Shown here in pieces: positions 1-5,345 of a DNA stretch of 10,041 nt. Made by a program: the position numbers and the translations under genes. Under the pieces are notes generated by a model that searched no databases, had not been told where the DNA came from, and saw only the letters and a list, made by a program, of their open reading frames with translations. Source of the stretch: Bacteroidaceae bacterium (GTDB lineage Bacteria > Bacteroidota > Bacteroidia > Bacteroidales > Bacteroidaceae); contig JAFZUB010000053.1 in NCBI GenBank assembly GCA_017618515.1, positions 1 through 10,041 of the forward strand, given 5' to 3'. The number at the start of each line of letters is the position of its first letter. The first letter of the stretch is position 1.

Positions 1-661
1 CTATACGGTAGCCCTTCTTAGCGTAGGGAGCTGCCGCCTCAAGCATTATCGGAAGATTGTCTGTTATCTCCTTGCGCCTCGACCCTGGGAGCAAAGCGAT
101 AGTGGGCCTACCCCCACTCTTCACTCCTAACTCCTCACTCCTCACTCTACTCCACTCCGCTATCTCATCCACGGTGGGATTGCCCACATAGTGGATTGGG
201 TAATCATGGCGCTCGTAGAAGGGCACCTCAAAGGGAAGTATGGAAAACATCTCATCCACGTCGCGCTTGATAGCACGGATACGATGCTCCTTCCATGCCC
301 ATATCTTGGGAGAGATATAATAATATATAGGTATTCGCGTGTGACTCTTGATGTACTTCGCTATCTTCAGGTTGAAGCCTGGGTAGTCCACAAGGATAAG
401 CACGTCGGGCTGCCATTCCACGATGGCCTCGCGGCAATGACGCATAGCCTTAAGTATGGTGCGCAGATGCAACAACACGGTAACAAACCCCATATACGCA
501 ATATCCTTATAGTGGCGCAGCAGCGTGCCGCCCACAGCTTGCATCTTGTCACCGCCATAGTAGCAGAACTCAGCACTTGAGTCCGTCTGCTGTATGGCTC
601 GCATCAGGTTAGAGGCATGCAGGTCGCCACTCGCCTCTCCGGCAATCAAGAAATAGCGCAT
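1..661 (-). CDS. lpxB: Lipid-A-disaccharide synthase LpxB (3' part cut off by window edge)
   Basis: LpxB is a GT19 glycosyltransferase. At the inner membrane it joins UDP-2,3-diacylglucosamine to lipid X to make the lipid A disaccharide. Reading the minus strand from the ATG at 661 gives 220 uninterrupted residues to the window edge, roughly the first 55-60% of a usual LpxB of about 380. Family hallmarks visible are the N-terminus MRYFLIAGEASGDLHAS, the segment VDYPGFNLKIAKYIK (about 91-105), YYISPKIWAWKEHRI (about 114-128), HYVGNP (157-162) and ALLPGSRRKEI (189-199), which opens the C-terminal Rossmann half. The start lies 3 bases after the surE stop, so the two genes are probably co-transcribed. 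Oddity: residues about 171-184, in the loop between the two halves, are encoded by a 7-base-period repeat (113-157). The frame stays open through it. Identity is secure from the motifs. Confidence 0.95.
   Translation of the reverse strand, partial: MRYFLIAGEASGDLHASNLMRAIQQTDSSAEFCYYGGDKMQAVGGTLLRHYKDIAYMGFVTVLLHLRTILKAMRHCREAIVEWQPDVLILVDYPGFNLKIAKYIKSHTRIPIYYYISPKIWAWKEHRIRAIKRDVDEMFSILPFEVPFYERHDYPIHYVGNPTVDEIAEWSRVRSEELGVKSGGRPTIALLPGSRRKEITDNLPIMLEAAAPYAKKGYRI
113..157 (-). repeat. Heptanucleotide repeat inside lpxB
   Basis: On the plus strand, five consecutive 7-base units end in ACTC (113-147; typical unit CTCACTC). Two shortened 5-base units (TACTC, CACTC) follow to 157. On the coding strand the unit reads GAGTGAG. 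The repeat is translated in frame as part of the LpxB interdomain loop (about residues 171-184, with SRVRSEELGVKSG at its core). Seven is not a multiple of three, so gain or loss of one unit would shift the lpxB frame. Confidence 0.85.
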
Positions 662-663
662 CG

Positions 664-698
664 TTTATAATTGACAATTAAGATTTGATAATTCATTT
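664..698. repeat. Degenerate 7-base-period repeat across the surE stop codon
   Basis: Read on the plus strand, five 7-base units begin with TT, such as TTGACAA (671-677) and TTGATAA (685-691). The surE stop codon (665-667) lies in the first unit, so the last residues of SurE (about LSNLNCQL) and the 3-base gap to lpxB come from this repeat. The units are AT-rich and degenerate. The call is weaker than for the other arrays and leans on the shared period. Confidence 0.5.
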
Positions 699-1429
699 AT
701 TAGGCCACGGTCAGTGGGGTCTATGCTTATCGGCACTACAGCTGCATAGTGGTGACGCAGAGCCCAGAGGTCGGTGTCGGTGCTGTCGGGCTCCTCGTCC
801 ACCTGCTCACCGCAAAGCCAGAACCAACGGCCGCCACGCTTGCGGGGGCAAGGCTCAAACTCATCCACCCAACGGCTATAGGCCATGCGGCATACACGGA
901 CACCTTTCAGTTCCTCGCCGGCAGGGAAATTGACATTGAGATAGATGCCAAAAGGAAGGCCGCGTTCCAGCGTAACACTGGCAATCTGGCGGCACACAGG
1001 CACTAGATGGTCGATTGGAGCCTCAGTGTTGATGTCATCAAGCGAGAAAGCCACTGAGGGTATGCCCTGAAGTGCGCCCTCGGTGCTGACGGCAGTGGTG
1101 CCAGAGTAGTGGATATTGACAGAGGCATTGCTGCCGTGATTGATGCCGGATACAACGAGGTCAGGGCGACGCGGCATAAGAATGTCGAGGGCCAGCTTGG
1201 TGCACATACACGGAGTGGCAGTGCAGGCATAAACCTCGAGGCCTGGCTCGGTGCGCACCTGCCAGCACTTGAAAGGCACAGTGTCGGTAATGGAACAACT
1301 GGCGCCGGAGCGCGGACCGTCAGGAACGCACACGAATATGTCGCCCAGCGGGCGCATGGCCTCAATAAGGGCAGCTAAGCCGCGAGAGTTGAGACCATCG
1401 TCATTGGATATAAGGATTAAAGGTCGCAT
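665..1429 (-). CDS. surE: 5'-nucleotidase SurE
   Basis: SurE is a metal-dependent phosphatase that removes phosphate from nucleoside 5'- and 3'-monophosphates. It acts in the cytoplasm and is linked to stationary-phase survival. From the ATG at 1429 the product is 254 residues, the usual family length. Visible signatures are the N-terminal SNDDG (8-12), whose two Asp bind the metal, PDGPRSGAS (37-44) with the conserved Ser 41, SGINHGSN (94-101) with the metal-binding Asn 97, and YSGTTAVSTEGAL (108-120). The frame stays open upstream to an ATG at 1531. I reject that start because SurE proteins begin with the beta strand before NDDG, and because a -7 promoter box sits at 1455-1446, inside the would-be extension. 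The gene is divergent from parA and lies 3 bases before lpxB. The extreme C-terminus is encoded by a degenerate 7-base repeat. Confidence 0.95.
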   Translation of the reverse strand: MRPLILISNDDGLNSRGLAALIEAMRPLGDIFVCVPDGPRSGASCSITDTVPFKCWQVRTEPGLEVYACTATPCMCTKLALDILMPRRPDLVVSGINHGSNASVNIHYSGTTAVSTEGALQGIPSVAFSLDDINTEAPIDHLVPVCRQIASVTLERGLPFGIYLNVNFPAGEELKGVRVCRMAYSRWVDEFEPCPRKRGGRWFWLCGEQVDEEPDSTDTDLWALRHHYAAVVPISIDPTDRGLINELSNLNCQL

Positions 1430-1445
1430 GATGTGACTTATTTCT

Positions 1446-1455
1446 TGCAAAGGTA
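1446..1455 (-). promoter_or_regulatory. Bacteroidota-type -7 box for surE-lpxB
   Basis: On the minus strand the sequence TACCTTTGCA matches the Bacteroidota primary sigma factor -7 element TAnnTTTG. It lies about 16 bases before the surE ATG at 1429, which implies a very short leader of roughly 12 bases. I see no convincing -33 element at the usual spacing. Confidence 0.6.
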
Positions 1456-1520
1456 ATACTTTTTTAAGATAAATAAGCATAAAATAACGTTGATATAGAC
1501 GATTATCCAAAAAAATGACA

Positions 1521-1530
1521 TACCTTTGCA
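1521..1530 (+). promoter_or_regulatory. Bacteroidota-type -7 box for the parA operon
   Basis: TACCTTTGCA matches TAnnTTTG and is identical to the 10-mer used on the opposite strand for surE. It lies 38 bases before the parA ATG. Transcription would start near 1535, giving a leader of about 34 bases that contains a small GCCT-TTTT-AGGC hairpin (1541-1552). No clear -33 element is seen. A TTG at 1490-1492 is too far upstream. Confidence 0.65.
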
Positions 1531-1568
1531 TATTATATTAGCCTTTTTAGGCGCAAAACGTATCGGAT

Positions 1569-2336
1569 ATGGGTAAAATTATTGCTATTGCCAATCAAAA
1601 AGGCGGCGTGGGAAAGACCACCACGGCCATCAATCTGGCAGCTTCGCTGGCGATGCTGGAAAAGACTGTATTGCTAGTGGATGCCGACCCACAGGCAAAC
1701 TCGTCATCGGGCCTCGGAATAGAAGTAGGCAACATTGACTGCACCATCTACGACTGCCTTATCAACGGGGCCGATCCCCACGACGCCATATATACCACTG
1801 ACGTACCAAACCTCGACATCATCTCAAGCCATGTAACACTGGCCGGTGCCGAGCGTGAACTGTTTGCCATCGACAAGGGGCGCGAACTGCTGATGAAGAA
1901 GATGCTCGAACCCATGAAGGGCGAGTACGACTTTATCCTTATCGACTGCAGCCCGTCGTTGGGCTCCATCACAGTTAATGCCATCACTGCGGCTGATTCG
2001 GTGATTATCCCTGTGCAGTGCGAGTACTTCGCCCTGGAGGGCATCGCCCAGCTGCTCAACACAATCAAGCTCATCAAGCGCAAACTTAATCCCGAGCTGC
2101 AGATTGAGGGCTTCCTTCTCACAATGTATGACGGTCGCCTAAAGCTGGCCAACCAAATCTACAACGAGGTGAAGCGCCATTTCGAAGACTTGGTCTTCAA
2201 GACTGTCATCCAGCGCAATGTGAAGCTCAGCGAAGCTCCATCTCACGGCATGGCAGCCATTCAGTATGACGCCGACGCCAAGGGGGCACGCAACTACCTC
2301 GCCCTCGCAAAGGAAATACTTAGCAAGCAGAAATAA
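1569..2336 (+). CDS. parA: Chromosome partitioning ATPase ParA (Soj family)
   Basis: This is a cytoplasmic ATPase of the ParA/MinD deviant-Walker family. With ParB and parS sites it moves and separates newly replicated chromosome origins. The 255-residue length is typical of chromosomal Soj proteins, with no N-terminal DNA-binding extension of the plasmid P1 type. Visible motifs are the deviant Walker A KGGVGKTT (11-18, signature Lys 11 and catalytic Lys 16), Walker A' VDADPQANSS (37-46) and Walker B FILIDCSPSLG (122-132). The stretch PVQCEYFALEGIAQL follows the ATPase core, as is usual in the family. The ATG at 1569 is the natural start because the first beta strand begins at once. It is the first gene of the plus-strand run, and parB starts 20 bases after its stop. 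A -7 promoter box lies 38 bases upstream. Nothing appears missing. Confidence 0.97.
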   Translation: MGKIIAIANQKGGVGKTTTAINLAASLAMLEKTVLLVDADPQANSSSGLGIEVGNIDCTIYDCLINGADPHDAIYTTDVPNLDIISSHVTLAGAERELFAIDKGRELLMKKMLEPMKGEYDFILIDCSPSLGSITVNAITAADSVIIPVQCEYFALEGIAQLLNTIKLIKRKLNPELQIEGFLLTMYDGRLKLANQIYNEVKRHFEDLVFKTVIQRNVKLSEAPSHGMAAIQYDADAKGARNYLALAKEILSKQK

Positions 2337-2356
2337 TAATATAGCACATTCCCTCG

Positions 2357-3259
2357 ATGCCTCCACACAAAAAATTTCCCAACAAGAAACACAGTGCTCT
2401 GGGACGCGGTCTGGACGCGCTGATTTCTACCGACGATATCAACCCGCAGGGTTCATCGTCTATCAACGAGATTGAGATCAACCGTATCGTGGCTAACCCC
2501 AACCAGCCGCGCCGCGAGATGGATCAAGAGTCGCTGCAAGAGTTGGCCGACTCAATTACCCAGATAGGTATTGTGCAGCCCATCACGCTGAGGCAGATGG
2601 AAGACGGCACCTACCAGATTATCGCCGGCGAGCGTCGTTGGCGAGCCAGCCAGCTGGCAGGCCTCACCACCATTCCTGCTTATGTGCGCAAGGCTAGTGA
2701 CGAAAGCGTCGCTCTCATGGCACTGGTGGAAAACATACAACGTGAAGACCTTAATGCCATAGAAATTGCGCTGGCCTACAGCAATATGCAGCAGGTGATG
2801 AACCTCACCCAGGAGGCTGTAGCCGAAAAGGTGGGCAAGAAGCGCACCACAGTGGCCAACTACCTGCGACTGCTGAAGCTGCCGGCTCCCGTGCAGCTGG
2901 CTCTGCGCAACAAACAGATTGACCAAGGCCACGCCCGCGCCATCCTCGGACTCAACAGCCCCGCGCAACAGGTGAGGCTCTTCCACGAGATACAGAAGAA
3001 AGACTACTCCGTGCGCAAGGTGGAGGAGATGGTCAAAGACATCAACAGCGGCAGCACCGTGAGCCGCACAGCCAAGAGCGCCAAGGCTGGCGACGCTGCC
3101 CTGCCCAAGGAACTGAAAGCCGTACAGGATAGACTGGCCCAACTTACAGGCACTAAGGTGCAGGCCAAATATCTTGATGGCAAGGGACGGATCACCATTC
3201 CGTTTGCCAACGACAAGGAGATGGAGAGCATCATGAGTATGCTCAGCAAGATAAAATAA
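2357..3259 (+). CDS. parB: Chromosome partitioning protein ParB
   Basis: ParB is a CTP-dependent DNA clamp that loads at parS sites, spreads along nearby DNA and stimulates ParA. The product is 300 residues. The N-terminal ALGRGLDALIS (14-24) is the conserved ParA-contact segment of chromosomal ParBs. The ParB/sulfiredoxin-like domain runs from about 38 to 130, with NPNQPRR (47-53), the CTP-binding motif GERRWRAS (91-98) and ENIQREDLNAIE (125-136). A helix-turn-helix region follows (about 148-172, LTQEAVAEKVGKKRTTVANY), then HARAILGL (192-199) and a C-terminal dimerisation region from about 250. A variable low-complexity stretch (SGSTVSRTAKSAKAGDA, 231-247) links the last two. It lies 20 bases after parA and 7 bases before the next gene. 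No perfect parS palindrome is present in this window. Confidence 0.97.
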   Translation: MPPHKKFPNKKHSALGRGLDALISTDDINPQGSSSINEIEINRIVANPNQPRREMDQESLQELADSITQIGIVQPITLRQMEDGTYQIIAGERRWRASQLAGLTTIPAYVRKASDESVALMALVENIQREDLNAIEIALAYSNMQQVMNLTQEAVAEKVGKKRTTVANYLRLLKLPAPVQLALRNKQIDQGHARAILGLNSPAQQVRLFHEIQKKDYSVRKVEEMVKDINSGSTVSRTAKSAKAGDAALPKELKAVQDRLAQLTGTKVQAKYLDGKGRITIPFANDKEMESIMSMLSKIK

Positions 3260-3266
3260 ATAAGGT

Positions 3267-3977
3267 GTGTTAAGGACTACCAGTGTAATAGTGATTATCT
3301 GTGCGCTCCTGTCGGCAGGCAGGGTCGACGCTGCTGACTGCGTTGCAGCAACAGATACCACTGAGACACACATGGTGCAGTTCAACGCCGACACACTGGC
3401 CGCTTTCAATATCGACAGCCTGGCTCCCCTGCTCAGTCCGCGCAAGATAAAGGCAGCAAGCCGCAAGAACCAACAGTTCGTACCGAGCCCCAAGAGAGCA
3501 CTATGGTTAGCATTGGTGTTGCCAGGCGCCGGACAGATATACAACCGCAAATACTGGAAACTGCCTATCATCTATGGCGGATTCATAGGATGCACATACG
3601 CCCTGCTGTGGAACCAGCAGATGTACGACGACTACTCGCAAGCCTACCTCGACATCATGGACGACGACCCTGCAACCGCCTCCTACAACAATATGCTGCC
3701 CATGGGCTACGACATCAGTGGCCGAGAGGAGCAGTTTAAGAAAATATTCAAGCATAAGCGCGACTACTACCGCAAATACCGCGACATGAGCATCTTCGCT
3801 TTCTTCGGAGTCTATCTGGTTTCTGTGGTTGATGCATACGTCGACGCTCAGCTCTCAACCTTTGATATAAGCAAAGACCTCAGCCTGCGCGTAGAGCCCG
3901 CCGCCATTGAGGTAACCAACAATATGGGCAGCCGCAAAAGCCACGCAGTGGGCGTGCAGTGCAGTCTGAATTTCTAA
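3267..3977 (+). CDS. DUF5683 family membrane protein, function unknown
   Basis: This 236-residue protein carries the DUF5683 hallmark PKRALWLALVLPGAGQIYNRK (about 75-95). Hydrophobic segments lie at about 79-92, 99-115 and 174-191. The N-terminus (1-22) looks like a signal peptide or anchor, followed by a polar stretch rich in D and T. A Tyr/Asp-rich region (about 118-172) separates the last two membrane segments. The start is a GTG at 3267, 7 bases after the parB stop. An in-frame stop at 3261-3263 rules out anything further upstream, although a second GTG at codon 8 is possible. I know DUF5683 as a Bacteroidota family often found beside parB and a lytic transglycosylase, and I know of no established function. 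Its place between segregation and cell-wall genes suggests an envelope role, which is inference only. Confidence 0.85.
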   Translation: MLRTTSVIVIICALLSAGRVDAADCVAATDTTETHMVQFNADTLAAFNIDSLAPLLSPRKIKAASRKNQQFVPSPKRALWLALVLPGAGQIYNRKYWKLPIIYGGFIGCTYALLWNQQMYDDYSQAYLDIMDDDPATASYNNMLPMGYDISGREEQFKKIFKHKRDYYRKYRDMSIFAFFGVYLVSVVDAYVDAQLSTFDISKDLSLRVEPAAIEVTNNMGSRKSHAVGVQCSLNF

Positions 3978-3992
3978 AAATAGTAAAGCTTT

Positions 3993-5342
3993 ATGACTAA
4001 GAAACTTATTTTTGCCATGCTGATGGCCGTCACCCTTCCTGTGATGGCACAGATTGACGACGATGAAGATATCCTGGAAGACGAGGTTCCCTTCGGTCTG
4101 CAAGAGGCTGAAGAGGGCGAGGAGGACTCTTACTTTGAGAGCAACTTCCTCACTCCGCTCGACGACGACGTAGAGCTCGAGGACAAAAACCCCTTCTTCA
4201 GCGACGAGTACTATGCCGAGCGCCTGAAAGCCATCCCCGCCCCCGAGGAGTTTCACGTGTTCAATAGCACCGTCAAGAGCTACATCGACCGCTACGCCAC
4301 CAGGCTGCGTCGCTCTGTGTCCGTCATGCTGGGTAAGTATAACCTCTACGGCGATATCTTCGACGACATCATCAACCGTTACGAACTACCCGAGGTGCTC
4401 CGCTACCTCCCCGTCATAGAGAGCGGTCTTAACCCAAAGGCTCGTAGCCGTGCCGGAGCTGGTGGACTGTGGCAGTTCATGCCGAGCACTGGCAAGATGT
4501 ACGGCCTCGATATCAACAGTTGGGTGGACGAGCGCAACGACCCCTACCTCTCTACCGATGCCGCAGCACGCATGCTGAAGCACGACTACGAGAAGTTTGG
4601 CGACTGGAGCCTCGTGCTCGCAGCCTACAACTGCGGTGCTGGCAATGTGAGCAAGGCTATCGCTCGTGCCGGTGGAGTGAAAGACTTCTGGGTTATCTAT
4701 CCCTATCTGCCCAGAGAGACCCGCGGCTATGTGCCCGCCTTCATCGCCGCCACCTATATCATGAACAACTACAGTCAGCATAACATCAAGGCTCGCCACG
4801 CCATCAAGGCTATCGAGGTGGACACCGCCGTAGTGCACTACGATATGCGCATGGAGCAGATAGCCAAGGCATGCGGCATCACCGTTGACGAGATAAAGAG
4901 TTTCAATCCGCAGTACAAGACCACCTTTATCCCTGGTGGACGTCGCCGCAGCACCATCGCGCTGCCCATAGACCTCACAGCACGCTTCGCTGGCATCGAG
5001 GACTCCCTCTATCAAGGCACTCTCGACATGAGCGCCCTCACCCTCGACACCGACAGCACCACTGCTAACACTGAGACCGACTTTGATGAACAGGAGGTTG
5101 CTCCCCCCGCTCCCACCACCCGAAGCTACAGCCGCTCGTCCAACTCACGCTACTCGCGCAGCCATGGACGCAACTCACGCAGCCGCAGCCGTGGCGGACG
5201 TAGTCGTCAGGTCACCATCCAGCAGGGCGACAATCTCAGTAAGATAGCCAAGCGCAACCACACCACAGTCGCAGAGCTTAAGCGCAAAAACAATATCAAG
5301 GGCGACCGCATACGCGCCGGCCAAAAGATAAGAGTAAAATAA
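3993..5342 (+). CDS. mltD: Exported lytic transglycosylase with C-terminal LysM (MltD-like)
   Basis: The protein cleaves peptidoglycan glycan strands to anhydro-muropeptides in the periplasm. It has 449 residues. A signal peptide (1-19, cut near VMA-Q) lacks a lipobox, unlike E. coli MltD. A strongly acidic region follows (about 21-68). The SLT/GH23 domain spans about 125-265: YLPVIESGLNP (138-148) contains the catalytic Glu 143, then GAGGLWQFMPSTG (155-167) and AAYNCGAGNVSKAI (210-223). A degenerate LysM-like unit is possible at about 278-325. A clear LysM peptidoglycan-binding domain ends the protein (about 406-449, QQGDNLSKIAKRN at its start). Just before it lies a Ser/Arg linker (about 377-405). 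The gene begins 15 bases after the DUF5683 stop and ends 3 bases before rel, so co-transcription is likely. Identity as an MltD-type enzyme is firm; the symbol is by similarity. Confidence 0.93.
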   Translation: MTKKLIFAMLMAVTLPVMAQIDDDEDILEDEVPFGLQEAEEGEEDSYFESNFLTPLDDDVELEDKNPFFSDEYYAERLKAIPAPEEFHVFNSTVKSYIDRYATRLRRSVSVMLGKYNLYGDIFDDIINRYELPEVLRYLPVIESGLNPKARSRAGAGGLWQFMPSTGKMYGLDINSWVDERNDPYLSTDAAARMLKHDYEKFGDWSLVLAAYNCGAGNVSKAIARAGGVKDFWVIYPYLPRETRGYVPAFIAATYIMNNYSQHNIKARHAIKAIEVDTAVVHYDMRMEQIAKACGITVDEIKSFNPQYKTTFIPGGRRRSTIALPIDLTARFAGIEDSLYQGTLDMSALTLDTDSTTANTETDFDEQEVAPPAPTTRSYSRSSNSRYSRSHGRNSRSRSRGGRSRQVTIQQGDNLSKIAKRNHTTVAELKRKNNIKGDRIRAGQKIRVK

Positions 5343-5345
5343 ATA

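Noticed and set aside
191..580. Plus-strand open frame of 129 codons
   Set aside because: It is opposite lpxB, whose motifs are unmistakable on the minus strand.
1430..1531. N-terminal extension of SurE from an ATG at 1531
   Set aside because: The extension covers the -7 promoter box and has no counterpart in SurE proteins, which begin just before the NDDG motif.
2552..3571. 339-codon antisense open frame across parB and the DUF5683 gene
   Set aside because: It overlaps two clearly identified genes and has no recognisable motif. It is explained by the codon bias of the plus-strand genes.
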